A DNA stretch of 64,000 bases from Shewanella sp. (GCF_013214165.1 NZ_JABSSM010000020.1:1-64000); one strand, 5' to 3'; positions 36,361 through 45,202 are shown, counted from the stretch's first letter. Notes: generated from the letters alone by a model not told the origin. A program made the numbers and translations.

Positions 36361-37998
36361 ATGACTCAAGTTTCTTGGTGGCGGGGCGCCGTCATCTACC
36401 AGATCTATCCGCGTAGCTTGATGGACTCCAATGGTGACGGTGTAGGCGACCTGCAGGGGATCATAGCTAAACTCGACTATATCGCGAGTCTGAATGTCGA
36501 TGCTATCTGGATCTCTCCCTTCTTTAAGTCGCCGATGAAAGATTTTGGCTATGACATCAGCGATTACCTGGCGGTGGACCCTCTGTTTGGCACCATGGAT
36601 GATTTCGATGCGCTTATCGCTAAGGCTCACGGTCTTGGGCTCAAGGTGATTATCGATCAGGTACTGAGTCACACCTCCGATCAGCATGACTGGTTTATAG
36701 ACAGCAGGGAGAGTCGCACCAACCATAAGCAGGACTGGTACGTATGGGCCGATCCTAAGGATGACGGCACGGCGCCCAATAACTGGTTAGCCATTTTTGG
36801 TGGTGGAGCCTGGGAATGGGAGCCTAGGAGACAGCAATATTACTTGCATAATTTCCTCACCAGTCAGCCTGATCTGAATTTCCACAATGCCGATGTCAGA
36901 CAAGCCGTGCTCGATAACGTCGAATTTTGGCTCAAGAAGGGGGTCGATGGTTTTAGACTCGACGCTATAACTTTCTGTTATCACGATCAAGACCTGAGAG
37001 ATAACCCGGCTAAGCCTAAAGATAAGCGTCAGGGAAGGGGCTTTAGTGAAGATAATCCCTATGCCTATCAATATCATTATTACAATAATACCCGGCCTGA
37101 GACAGTAGCCTTTATCGAAGATTTGCGCGGCCTCATTGACCGTTACCCAGGTGCGGTGACGTTAGGTGAAGTCTCATCTGAAGATTCTTTGGCTACCATG
37201 GCCGAATATACCCGGGGTGAGCATAGGTTACATATGGCTTACAGCTTCGAATTATTGACCGATGATTTTAGTGCTGGCTATATTAAGCAGACTGTAGAGG
37301 CGCTCGAGGCGAGTATTGGTGATGGTTGGCCTTGCTGGGCGATAGGTAATCACGATGTACAGCGCGTCGTTAGCCGCTGGGGAAAAGGCAATACTCAATC
37401 GGCGATGATAAAGATGCTCACGGCCATGCTATGTTCATTGCGAGGCAGTGTTTGTAGCTATCAAGGGGAGGAGTTGGGCCTAGGTGAAGCCTCTATTGAG
37501 TTTCATCAGCTGCAAGATCCTTTCGGTATCGCGTTTTGGCCCATGTTTAAGGGCCGGGATGGATGTCGTACGCCCATGCCCTGGTTACATGACAAGCCCA
37601 ATGCGGGTTTCAGTGACACCATACCTTGGTTACCCGTGTCTGAGCGTCATCTGGCCTTGTCGGTCGATCTACAAGAATCGGATGAAGCCTCTGTGCTCAA
37701 TGCGTATCGTCAGTTTCTCCGTTGGCGTCAACAACAGCAGGCATTAATGACAGGAAGTATCAATTTTATTGATGCCCCAGAGCCTATTCTTGTCTTCATC
37801 AGAGAAACGGCCGAGCAAAGGAGCCTGGTGTGCTTTAATCTTTCGGCCAAGTCAGTTGGCTATCAGAGTTTACCCGCCAGTCTTGGAGAGCTTAGTCGAG
37901 AGCAAATCATCACAGGACACGGCTTGCTTGAGGGAGATATTATCGATAATGAGATCTATTTGCCTGGGTTTGGTTGTTTATATGTTAAATTGAAGTGA
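36361..37998 (+). CDS. Alpha-glucosidase (GH13, oligo-1,6/maltase type)
   Basis: 545 residues, no signal peptide, so cytoplasmic. GH13 regions: DSNGDGVGDLQGI near residue 21, region I IIDQVLSHTSDQHDWF (a form seen in proteobacterial alpha-glucosidases), region II GFRLDAITF (nucleophile), region III LGEVSSEDS and region IV IGNHDVQRV. It would hydrolyse maltose and short maltodextrins to glucose. ATG 36361 has AGGGGCG upstream; the frame is open back to 36304 but without a better start. It is divergent from the TonB receptor, and the glucose-permease gene follows after 60 bp, giving a sensible import, hydrolysis and glucose-handling order. Confidence 0.88.
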   Translation: MTQVSWWRGAVIYQIYPRSLMDSNGDGVGDLQGIIAKLDYIASLNVDAIWISPFFKSPMKDFGYDISDYLAVDPLFGTMDDFDALIAKAHGLGLKVIIDQVLSHTSDQHDWFIDSRESRTNHKQDWYVWADPKDDGTAPNNWLAIFGGGAWEWEPRRQQYYLHNFLTSQPDLNFHNADVRQAVLDNVEFWLKKGVDGFRLDAITFCYHDQDLRDNPAKPKDKRQGRGFSEDNPYAYQYHYYNNTRPETVAFIEDLRGLIDRYPGAVTLGEVSSEDSLATMAEYTRGEHRLHMAYSFELLTDDFSAGYIKQTVEALEASIGDGWPCWAIGNHDVQRVVSRWGKGNTQSAMIKMLTAMLCSLRGSVCSYQGEELGLGEASIEFHQLQDPFGIAFWPMFKGRDGCRTPMPWLHDKPNAGFSDTIPWLPVSERHLALSVDLQESDEASVLNAYRQFLRWRQQQQALMTGSINFIDAPEPILVFIRETAEQRSLVCFNLSAKSVGYQSLPASLGELSREQIITGHGLLEGDIIDNEIYLPGFGCLYVKLK

Positions 37999-38058
37999 AA
38001 TGGATTCACATTTAATATCAACACCAATATTGTCAAAATAACATAAGAGAATCACAAG

Positions 38059-39336
38059 ATGGCTTCATCGTATAGTCCGGCTACAACGAGCAATTCAGGG
38101 GCCGCTGCGGGCAGTGACTCCCAAGGGAGTTACCGCTTCGCCTTAGTTTCACTGACCTCGCTATTTTTTATGTGGGGATTTATCACTTGTCTCAATGACA
38201 TCTTGATCCCACACCTTAAGGCAGTCTTCTCCCTTAGCTACACCGAGGCCATGCTGATCCAGTTCTGTTTCTTCGGTGCCTATTTTCTGGTGTCGATCCC
38301 TGCCGGTAAGCTGGTTAAGCGCTTAGGCTATCAAAAAGGCATAGTGACTGGGCTGGTGATCGCGAGTCTGGGCTGCGCCTTGTTTTATCCTGCCGCAGAA
38401 TTTGCCACCTACGGGCTCTTCTTAGGCGCATTATTTGTGCTGGCTTCGGGGATCACTCTATTACAGGTCGCAGCAAATCCCTATGTTAATGCCATGGGTA
38501 GCAGTGAGACTGCATCGAGTCGTTTGAATTTGACGCAAGCGTTCAACGCCTTAGGCACCACAGTCGCGCCTTTCTTTGGCGCAGTATTAATATTGTCTGT
38601 GGCCTCTTCGGCAGCATCCGAACTGGTTCACGCTCAGGCAGAAGCCGAGGTGGTTAAACTGCCTTACCTCTTGCTTTCGGGCCTGTTGGCAACCTTGGCC
38701 CTGGTCTTCGCCAAACTGAAACTGCCAAAGATAGAGACCCACATCGCAGATGATACTGGCCAGATAAGCTATAAGGGCAAGACCAGCGCGCTGCAATCGA
38801 CCCATCTGGTATTGGGGGCTGTGGGCATTTTTGTCTATGTGGGCGCCGAGGTTTCTATCGGTAGCTTCCTGGTGAATTTTCTCGGTGAGAGTCATATTGC
38901 CGGATTGAAAGAAGCCGATGCGGCGCACTATATTGCCTATTACTGGGGTGGCGCCATGATTGGACGCTTCATCGGCTCGGTGGTAATGCAAAAAGTCGAA
39001 GCGGGTAAGGTGCTGGCCTTTAATGCGCTAATGGCCGCTCTGTTGATTGCCGTGGCCATGACAAGCACTGGCAGTGTGGCCATGTGGGCGATACTGGCGG
39101 TTGGCTTGTTTAACTCCATTATGTTCCCGACCATCTTTAGCCTAGCATTACGGGATCTGGGGCCTCATACATCACAAGGCTCTGGCATCTTGTGCCTGGC
39201 TATTGTTGGCGGCGCAATCCTGCCACTGCTTCAAGGCGTGACGGCCGATGCCATTGGGATCCAACAGGCTTTCTTCTTACCTATCATCTGTTATGGCTTT
39301 ATCTTGTTCTATGGCATCAAAGGTTCGAAGACTTAA
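38059..39336 (+). CDS. Glucose/galactose MFS permease (FHS family, GlcP/GluP-like)
   Basis: 425 residues with about 12 transmembrane helices. Family signatures: [49 protein letters not shown], and [33 protein letters not shown]. Members are proton or sodium symporters for glucose, galactose or fucose. The first ~25 residues are Ser/Thr/Gly-rich and outside the conserved part. It is downstream of the alpha-glucosidase, so glucose is the likely substrate. A terminator follows. Confidence 0.85.
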   Translation: MASSYSPATTSNSGAAAGSDSQGSYRFALVSLTSLFFMWGFITCLNDILIPHLKAVFSLSYTEAMLIQFCFFGAYFLVSIPAGKLVKRLGYQKGIVTGLVIASLGCALFYPAAEFATYGLFLGALFVLASGITLLQVAANPYVNAMGSSETASSRLNLTQAFNALGTTVAPFFGAVLILSVASSAASELVHAQAEAEVVKLPYLLLSGLLATLALVFAKLKLPKIETHIADDTGQISYKGKTSALQSTHLVLGAVGIFVYVGAEVSIGSFLVNFLGESHIAGLKEADAAHYIAYYWGGAMIGRFIGSVVMQKVEAGKVLAFNALMAALLIAVAMTSTGSVAMWAILAVGLFNSIMFPTIFSLALRDLGPHTSQGSGILCLAIVGGAILPLLQGVTADAIGIQQAFFLPIICYGFILFYGIKGSKT

Positions 39337-39394
39337 GACTAGACCCGCTAAGGTTAAAACAGCGAGTGGATGCTATTAAACTTAAGCAATAATT

Positions 39395-39420
39395 AATGGC
39401 GACCTTAGGGTTGCCATTTT
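39395..39420 (+). terminator. Intrinsic terminator after the glucose permease
   Basis: ATGGCGACC and GGTTGCCAT form a hairpin with a 3-4 nt loop, followed by TTTT. It lies about 58 bp after the stop codon. Confidence 0.65.
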
Positions 39421-39565
39421 GCTGATGGTTAATCAAATAGGGACTATCGCTTAAAAATACTCAGGGCTGGCTCAGTCTTTACTTGCGTATTGAAGGCTTA
39501 GCTCCTATGATCCACACGTTTTTATTTCTGTCTTATATTTTCAGCCATCCACCGCAGGCGATTTC

Positions 39566-40780
39566 ATGCTTAACTCACCACTTTCTCCCAGCTCGACCGA
39601 ACTAGTCATCAATGTTTTAGATATGGTTTTATCTGAAGGTAAACCCTTAGACAGAGCCTACTCTCATCATTTCTCGGGCTTACAATTAGCGCCGTCTGAA
39701 CAGGCCCGTATCACAGTGGTTGCCGGAGATATTCTGCGTAAATTAAATCTCTATTGCTATCTGTCCGATGTGAAACATGAGGAGATGTCACGCCTAGGCA
39801 CACGTCTGCTCAATGTGTGGCACATGTTCCATGAACTCGAGCTGCCTAAGATGCAATATGCATTACCGGTGGATGAGAGAGAATATTTTGACCGTTTGGA
39901 AAAAGCCAAAACGCAAGCCGCCTTGTGGGATGGTTGTCCTGAGTGGCTAGATACCATGGGTCAGGCCCAGCTTGGTGATGCGTGGGCGAAAGAGAGAGCG
40001 GCGCTAAGTACGCAACCTAAGCGATATTTACGCGTGAACCTTCTCAAGTGTACTCGTGAAGACTTAGGCAAGAAGCTGAGAAATGAGCAAGTGCAAACCA
40101 AAGAGGTCGAGGGCGTCGATACTGCACTGGAAGTCACCTCTGATTCGGCACTGTTTCGTACCGAGAGTTTCAAGAAGGGGTGGTTCGAGCAGCAAGATGC
40201 CGGTTCACAACTTGTGGCAGCGGCAGTCGATGCTAAGCCGGGTATGCGAGTTATCGATGCCTGTGCCGGCGCTGGTGGCAAGACTCTGTCCATCGCGGCT
40301 CAGATGCAGGGCAAGGGACGTTTACTGGCCATGGATGTGGAGCAGTGGAAACTCGACAGTCTGAAACAGCGCGCTCGCCGCGCCAACGCGCATAACGTAG
40401 AGACCCGCATCATCGCCAGCTCTAAGACCATCAAGCGTCTTAAGCTCAGCGCCGATCGTGTGCTGCTCGATGTGCCGTGTTCAGGCCTTGGGGTACTTAA
40501 ACGTAACCCGGATGCTAAGTGGCGTGACACTCCAGAGCGATTACCCGTGTTGGTTGCGCTACAGAAACACATCCTGCAAAGTTATAGCCGCATGGTAAAA
40601 GTGGGTGGCATGTTAATCTACGCCACTTGCTCTATCATGCCTGAGGAGAACCGAGAGCAGATTGATGCCTTCCTGGCTGAAAATGAGCATTTCAAGCTTA
40701 TTGAAGACGAGAATATCAGCGTGGCTGATTCTGGGTTCGATGGCTTCTATCTGGCAAAGCTGGAACGTATCTCTGAGTAA
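39566..40780 (+). CDS. RsmB/NOP-family RNA (cytosine-C5) methyltransferase
   Basis: 404 residues. The SAM-binding motif is VIDACAGAGGKTLSIAAQM (about 229-247), motif IV is LLDVPCSGLGVLKRNPDAKW with the PCxG cysteine (about 300-319), and the catalytic Cys is in IYATCSIMPEEN. It has an N-terminal helical domain like RsmB but is not the usual RsmB itself. It would methylate cytosines in rRNA or tRNA. It is a single gene, the last ordinary chromosomal gene before the cassette region. No good Shine-Dalgarno precedes the ATG. Confidence 0.85.
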   Translation: MLNSPLSPSSTELVINVLDMVLSEGKPLDRAYSHHFSGLQLAPSEQARITVVAGDILRKLNLYCYLSDVKHEEMSRLGTRLLNVWHMFHELELPKMQYALPVDEREYFDRLEKAKTQAALWDGCPEWLDTMGQAQLGDAWAKERAALSTQPKRYLRVNLLKCTREDLGKKLRNEQVQTKEVEGVDTALEVTSDSALFRTESFKKGWFEQQDAGSQLVAAAVDAKPGMRVIDACAGAGGKTLSIAAQMQGKGRLLAMDVEQWKLDSLKQRARRANAHNVETRIIASSKTIKRLKLSADRVLLDVPCSGLGVLKRNPDAKWRDTPERLPVLVALQKHILQSYSRMVKVGGMLIYATCSIMPEENREQIDAFLAENEHFKLIEDENISVADSGFDGFYLAKLERISE

Positions 40781-40929
40781 AACCTGGCTAAATAGTGCTG
40801 TCAGTGTGGATTCGATATTGTTTAGCGAGTTCTTGCGCCAGCTGGGGCTTTAGGCCGAACAGAAAAGCCAAGTGGTTAAGGTCGGTCAAAGCAAGTTCCT
40901 CGGGTTTACATTTAACCGAGGGATCCAGT

Positions 40930-40997
40930 GCTACTTCATGAAAATGGCATGCTGGCTAGTGTGGGGGCTAGAGGCTAGATACCTCCGGCTACCCGAT
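40930..40997 (+). mobile_element. Group-II-intron-like 3' end (copy A)
   Basis: The last ~40 bases (GTGTGGGGGC, then an imperfect hairpin, ending CTACCCGAT) match copies B (to 43427) and C (to 46655) almost base for base. The layout parallels domain VI plus 3' end of the RT-containing intron at 43993, which ends CTACCACGAT. Only the 3' part is present here. It directly abuts the 3' end of the NADAR cassette gene and is antisense to it, as known for introns of the IIC-attC class. The intron identity is inferred. Confidence 0.5.
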
Positions 40998-41443
40998 TAG
41001 GCTTTTTCACGTTTAAGCTCCGCTCTCAATTCCATAAGAAGTACACCTAATTTGTTTTTGCCTTTACCATTCGGGCCAATCCCCCAATATTTGTCATATG
41101 GAGAATTTTCAACCAACTCTTTCTTTCCGGTACTTAGCAATATGTCTTTTAATTCAGTAGATTTAAATTTCTCTCTCAACCCTCGGAGCATAATCTCTTC
41201 TTTAACTATGTCCCAGTCTTGACGAATCGGAGTAGCTCGAGATTGACCTAAATCCTTAGCCTGTTTAGGTGAGCCACAATTTAAAATCTTATCAAACTGT
41301 TCCGTACCCTCAAACTTCATGGCCTGAAACTAGTGCTCCATAGTACGCCTTTTCCTTCTATCCAGCGTGAAGCCAAAACCAGCGAAATTTGATAACTGAT
41401 AATACTTATCTTCTCTGTTAAAGAAATAGATTATTTTAGCCAT
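40997..41443 (-). pseudogene. NADAR (YbiA/RibX-like) domain cassette gene with internal amber codon
   Basis: A single frame from ATG 41443 (AGGAAGG upstream) to TAA 40997 encodes MAKIIYFFNREDKYYQLSNF, a NADAR N-terminus, then THE conserved TxEHYFQAMKF motif in which the Tyr codon is TAG, then GTEQFDKIL, IMLRGLREKF, STGKKELVENSPYD, WGIGPNGKGKN and LGVLLMELR. Everything except that TAG (41332-41334 region) is as expected for a ~150-residue YbiA-type N-glycosidase. NADAR proteins cleave ADP-ribose-linked or riboflavin-pathway N-glycosidic bonds. It lies right after an attC site and is the last cassette in the array. It is a nonsense pseudogene unless the codon is suppressed. Confidence 0.75.
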
Positions 41444-41454
41444 ACCTTCCTAGA

Positions 41455-41553
41455 GCCTAACGTCCCTCTAATAAGTGAACCATGTGCTGGCGGGAAATTT
41501 GCTCAGAAAATGGCGTGACAGCCTTGGCGGATCTTAATTCAGAGGCTTGTTAG
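41455..41553 (-). repeat. attC-like recombination site (integron cassette)
   Basis: A 99-bp imperfect palindrome with ends CTAAC and GTTAG. Read on the minus strand the arms are CTAACAAGCCTCTGAATTAAG and a complement that lacks the two unpaired bases, the hallmark extrahelical bases of attC. A second inner stem (CCATGTGCTG with CAGCCTTGG) follows. It lies 20 bp after the 71-residue gene and 12 bp before the NADAR gene, exactly where a cassette attC belongs. Confidence 0.7.
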
Positions 41554-41572
41554 TGTGATTAAATCATAGTGC

Positions 41573-41788
41573 TTACAGTGACTGAATTATTTCCTTAATT
41601 TTTAATGCTTTTTCGAAATGATCTAGCTTTTGAGTCTTTATCCACCATTCCGCAGCTTCCATGAGTAGCTCAGGATCATCATTTTTATTTGCGAAAAATG
41701 CATAAAATGACAAACCAACATTGGTTCCTTTTTTCTCTACTTTATCATCACATACTTTGATGATTTTTAATCTCAGGCTCTCTCTCAT
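41573..41788 (-). CDS. Small cassette protein, unknown function
   Basis: 71 residues starting MRESLRLKII, charged and probably all-helical, with a single Trp pair in EAAEWWIKTQK and the tail KALKIKEIIQSL. I do not recognise a family. Its ATG lies 27 bp after one attC-like palindrome and its stop 20 bp before another, so it fits a single-gene integron cassette. AAGAG precedes the start. Confidence 0.6.
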   Translation of the reverse strand: MRESLRLKIIKVCDDKVEKKGTNVGLSFYAFFANKNDDPELLMEAAEWWIKTQKLDHFEKALKIKEIIQSL

Positions 41789-41814
41789 ACTGCTCTTCTA
41801 TATTTCGAAAATAC

Positions 41815-41892
41815 CAACGCTTTAGATAATGAGCCGATGTTTTATCCTAAAAAAGCCCCCGTAAAGGCCAAAACATCGTCTCATTAAGCGTC
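41815..41892 (-). repeat. attC-like palindrome
   Basis: AATGAGCCGATGTTTT pairs with AAAACATCGTCTCATT (one mismatch), with outer bases CGCTT and AAGCG also complementary, around a ~26-nt loop. On the minus strand it ends AAAGCGTTGG, resembling an attC R-prime core. It sits between two small minus-strand frames. The core motif is weaker than in the 41455 and 42399 sites. Confidence 0.5.
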
Positions 41893-42017
41893 TCATTGAT
41901 AGTCTTGTTGAACATCTGCGATATCTGTGGTGATTGCTTACTTGCCAGCATCATTTCAGTCAATTTATTAATCAGCAGACTACCCGAAGTAAAACCAATT
42001 ATCATCCTCTTTTGCAT
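41847..42017 (-). CDS. Possible small cassette protein
   Basis: A 56-codon frame from an ATG (MQKRMIIGFTSGSLLINKL) that ends inside the attC-like palindrome, as cassette genes often do. There is no recognisable family and only a weak Shine-Dalgarno, so this may be noise. It is kept because its position and strand fit the cassette series. Confidence 0.3.
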   Translation of the reverse strand: MQKRMIIGFTSGSLLINKLTEMMLASKQSPQISQMFNKTINETLNETMFWPLRGLF

Positions 42018-42162
42018 AGATATTATACTTATCCACACAGTAATCCCACCTGCTAGTCACAGGCAATAATCTATGACAGATTAAGGCATGCTCTATGCCA
42101 AATTAGGCATAATCGGATCCAGCGTGAATCGTCAGTCAATATTTACCCGTCACAAATAATTG

Positions 42163-42180
42163 TGGGTGTCTTGGTTGTTG
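42163..42180. repeat. Solitary RAYT-associated repeat
   Basis: GGGTGTCTTGGTTGTTG matches the inverted repeat found downstream of both RAYT copies. It stands alone just after the 58-residue cassette gene, with no transposase nearby, so it behaves like a dispersed REP copy. Confidence 0.65.
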
Positions 42181-42191
42181 TGCGATTACTG

Positions 42192-42368
42192 TTATTGTTT
42201 TTGTTTGTTAGCCAATATTTCAACCAGGTGAGTTTGAGTGTTTGCGATTGATTTTTGGGACTCTGAAATCTCTGTTATACGGTTTAGTAATTTGACTGCG
42301 AAGACGATTATCCCTACGACGACTGCCAACTGTAAAATAATGCCGATAAAAACCATACCTGAAAACAT
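42192..42368 (-). CDS. 58-residue single-pass membrane protein on a cassette
   Basis: ATG 42368 has AAGGA at good spacing. The product has a short N-terminus, one clear transmembrane helix (VFIGIILQLAVVVGIIVFAV, about residues 6-25), then a polar helical tail (RITEISESQKSIANTQTHLVEILANK). It lies 31 bp beyond the attC site at 42399-42488 in the direction of cassette transcription. No family is recognised. Small one-helix proteins are frequent in integron cassettes; anchoring or a toxin-like role are both possible. Confidence 0.6.
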   Translation of the reverse strand: MFSGMVFIGIILQLAVVVGIIVFAVKLLNRITEISESQKSIANTQTHLVEILANKQKQ

Positions 42369-42398
42369 ATATTATCCTTAATAGTTAATGAAAAAAAT

Positions 42399-42488
42399 AA
42401 CGCCGTTTTAAGCGGAAAATTGCAGTTGGCTAAAATAAGTGGGACACGAACAAAAAGCCAACTGTAATTTGTTCGACTTGAAAACCCT
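42399..42488 (-). repeat. attC site of the acidic cassette gene, interrupted by an intron
   Basis: Read on the plus strand, GTTTTAAGCGGAAAATTGC followed by AGTTGGC pairs with GCCAACT and GTAATTTGTTCGACTTGAAAAC, leaving several unpaired bases on one side only, around a ~26-nt loop. The end AACGCC gives a minus-strand GGCGTTAT core. The other end abuts the 5' end of the group-II-intron-like element B, whose far side joins the 3' end of the gene at 43435. The intron therefore split this attC. Confidence 0.7.
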
Positions 42489-42489
42489 T

Positions 42490-43427
42490 GTGTACGCCCA
42501 GCATGGGCATGAACTAATGAGGTGACTATCTACTAGTTCTCAGCTCTGTAGGAAGGTCACAGTTTGATAACATACTGTTTAGTTTGTAAAATAGTAACGT
42601 TAACTACTAGCGAATGGCAAGGGTTTATCTGTGAGGGTTGGTCTGAAGGGCAGATGTTTTGCTCCTGCAATATCTGCATTTCCACCATCCCTGGTGGTCA
42701 AGCCGCTAGCCTTTCTATTCATCGAGAGTGCGAGCTGATGCACAACGCCTCCATGGATGGAGAAGGTAGGGAGACGCAGGATGCTAAAAACAAAAATATC
42801 ATATGAGGCGTAGGCTAGAGGTGAGTTGGCAGAGTCTGCCCCGCGTAGCAAGGTGTGTCACATATTGCTTAGAGTGTCTATTGGATCCGCCGTCAAGTAC
42901 GTATGTGACTTAGGGGTTATAAAAAGTGGCGTCAGGATCCAATCAGCCGTTGCTTGTGGGAGGGCCTACCCCACAAAGTGCTTTGGGGATCACAAGCAAA
43001 GGGCCGTGGCGAAGCTCGACTCTTGTTAACATCTTTGACCAGGGATACAGCAAGCACTGAGTAATGCCAAGCTCGAAGTAAGAGTTAACAAAGCGGGATT
43101 ATGTTCACTAAGAGATGGATGGATCGCAGTTCACTCTCGAAACAAAGAAGCTAACCAGAAAGTTTAGGTTAGGACATTCCTTTACTAAGAGTAAATGAAC
43201 CGCCCTCGGCAACAAGCTCCTGCGTTGCTCTCGATAATTGCTCCTGCATTATTCTCCCTTCGTCCATCCATGGGCTCGTACCTCCTGAATCTGACCTCTA
43301 GGGAAGAAGAAAATGTCATATTTTGTATGGAACAAAATAGACCATTCAGTGTGTGCCTAGCTGCTTCATGAAAAGGGCATGCAGGGTGGTGTGGGGGCTG
43401 GAGGCTAGATACCTCCGGCTACCCGAT
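42490..43427 (+). mobile_element. ORF-less group-II-intron-like element (copy B)
   Basis: A ~938-nt stretch starting GTGTACGCCCAGCATGGGC and ending CTACCCGAT, with no coding frame of note. The start resembles bacterial group II 5' ends (GTGCG-type), and the end carries the same domain-VI-like hairpin as copies A and C. Bases 43022-43290 are nearly identical to 46326-46580 in copy C. Relative to C it has an insertion of about 50 bp near 43292-43342 and a degraded domain V. It lies antisense to the cassette genes and splits an attC. It lacks a reverse transcriptase; mobility would need one in trans, and the altered domain V suggests it is dead. Confidence 0.5.
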
Positions 43428-43434
43428 TATAAGC

Positions 43435-43974
43435 CTATTCACCGTACCATTCTGGCTTTTGTTCTTTAGAATTCCAAGCCCAATCTCGCAACGTTTCAAT
43501 GATATGTTCACGATCATATTTGTCGTAGTACGCGGGGTTTAGTCCCGTACCTTGAAAGCCATTCAATTTACTAGCTTCAATACAAGCATCTTCATCATCT
43601 TTACGGGATGTAATCAAAGTTCCATTTTGTCCACCAAACTCAGGTAAACAACCTGTAATTTGGTATTCCTCACCATCAGAGCCAAGAAATACATAAGGAG
43701 ATATGAATTTTATTCCTAAATCTTTTGATGCATTTAACCAAGCTTGTTGAGGGCGATTGAATAATGATTCTAATAATTTGGCATTTTCATTGTCTGGTGC
43801 ATCAATATCTTTATAAATGACAAAATCAACGAAACCATCTTCATCAAAGGAGACAACCCAACGCTCTGAAAATGCGTCCACTTCTACATCAACGCAACCA
43901 ACGTGATCACGATAATCGATACGAATTGGAAATTTTTCTTCACTCATTTGAGCTAAAAACTCGAAAATTTTCAT
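43435..43974 (-). CDS. Acidic hypothetical protein on a cassette
   Basis: 179 residues from ATG 43974 (MKIFEFLAQMSEEKFPIRI), preceded by AGGAAT. The longer frame start at 44031 is read-through of intron sequence. The protein is acidic, without signal or membrane segments, with ERWVVSFDEDGFVDFVIY, SPYVFLGSDGEEYQITGCLPEFGG and a Trp-rich end DWAWNSKEQKPEWYGE. I do not recognise the family. The composition resembles small immunity-type proteins, but that is only an impression. It lies between the RT intron upstream and the split attC downstream. Confidence 0.6.
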   Translation of the reverse strand: MKIFEFLAQMSEEKFPIRIDYRDHVGCVDVEVDAFSERWVVSFDEDGFVDFVIYKDIDAPDNENAKLLESLFNRPQQAWLNASKDLGIKFISPYVFLGSDGEEYQITGCLPEFGGQNGTLITSRKDDEDACIEASKLNGFQGTGLNPAYYDKYDREHIIETLRDWAWNSKEQKPEWYGE

Positions 43975-43992
43975 CATATTCCTAGAGGCATA

Positions 43993-45200
43993 ATCGTGGT
44001 AGAGCGGCCTGTTGCCAGACCGACCCCACACAGATCCGGACGTGCGGAACTACCGCATCCGGCTCTTCAGTTATATATTCGCTCGTGTAAAACACGACCC
44101 TAGTACCAGTCAATCAGCACCAACCTCTTGCTGACCTTTGGTCTCTCAATTTCAAAATACTCTAACATCTTCTTGAAATTACTCCAGTTATAACTTCGAC
44201 GACCACTACGACTATTCAACCATTTATATAAGCTATGCAGAACATGGTCATATATACCTGCCAGACTTCGGCTGTTGTCGGGGAGCCCGAAGTAATTTCT
44301 AAACCTTGTCAGTTTTCGTTTTAATTGCGGCAGCCAGTCCCTCAGTTTTAATGAGCGCTTGGCTTTGAACCATTGGTAATATTCGCTCAGTGTCGCCTTC
44401 TGTTTCTTCACAGCGGTTCGCCGTCTGAGCCTTGATTTACCATTTGAATCTGTCCCCCAGTAAAACTCAAAACCAAGAAATACAAAATGACGTTTTCGGC
44501 CAACGTGGAAACGGCTAAATCGCATCAATGAAGTTTTATCTTCTGCGACGTCTAAGTTGAATTTCTTCAATCGTTTCGGTAACACTTTATAAAAGAGCTC
44601 GGCATCATGAGCAAATTGAAACGCGCAGACAAAATCATCCGCGTAGCGGACCATCATTGCCCGGCCTTTCATCCTTGGCTTCACTTTCTTTTCAAACCCA
44701 AGGTCTAGCGCATAATGCAGATAAATATTAGCTAATACTGGGCTAATTATTCCTCCCTGTGGACTTCCACTCGATGGTTTTGTAAAGACACCATCAGGGG
44801 GTTTTATCCGCGCTTTTAACCATTGGTTGATCAGGTTAAGTATTGCCTTGTCATCGATGCGTTGCTTGAGCATATCCATCAGCCATTCATGGTCGAGGTT
44901 GTCAAAGAAGCCTTTAATATCAGCCTCTACAATGTACCCATAACCTTTAAATTGCAGATTGAGTGTTAAGCTATGCACCGCTTGATGCGCACTTTTGTTC
45001 GGTCGATAGCCATAGCTATTACGCAAAAAGTCTTGCTCCCAGATGCTTTGCAGGATCTGGCTGACACTTTGTTGCACTAACTTGTCATCAACCGTTGGTA
45101 GCCCTAAAGGGCGTAATTTACCGTTCGATTTAGGAATGAAGATCCGTTTGATGTCATTGACTCGATAACATTTCTGTTTGAGTTGCAGACCTAAACGATC
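43993..45200 (-). mobile_element. Group II intron, 3' portion with RT gene, 5'-truncated
   Basis: The RT frame is followed after about 35 bp by a good domain V at 44033-44065 (GAGCCGGATGCGG ... CCGCACGTCCGGATC, with the catalytic AGC) and a domain-VI-like hairpin, ending CTACCACGAT at 43993. The next bases, TTATGCC, look like an attC core that leads into the acidic cassette gene. The 5' domains and the RT N-terminus are gone, replaced at about 45200 by the RAYT repeat cluster. Unlike copies A-C it runs in the same direction as the cassettes. Confidence 0.75.
44100..45197 (-). pseudogene. Group II intron reverse transcriptase/maturase, N-terminally truncated
   Basis: Starts within RT domain 1 (KRIFIPKSNGKLRPLGLPTVDDKLVQQSV) and continues with SYGYRPNKSAHQAV, VEADIKGFFDNLDHEWLM, SGSPQGGIISPVLANIYLH and the catalytic MVRYADDFVCAF, ending with thumb/maturase sequence (NYFGLPDNSRSLAGIYDHV). 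Roughly 60-90 N-terminal residues are missing; the frame's first dozen codons are RAYT repeat. YADD and other core motifs are intact, so the truncation rather than point decay inactivated it. Confidence 0.85.
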
Positions 45201-45202
45201 CA

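Noticed and set aside
42564..42806. Plus-strand 80-codon frame
   Set aside because: It lies within the intron-like element B, overlaps an equal frame on the other strand, and has no recognisable domain.
43977..44031. N-terminal extension of the acidic cassette protein
   Set aside because: These codons are the 3' end of the group II intron; the ATG at 43974 with AGGAAT is the natural start.
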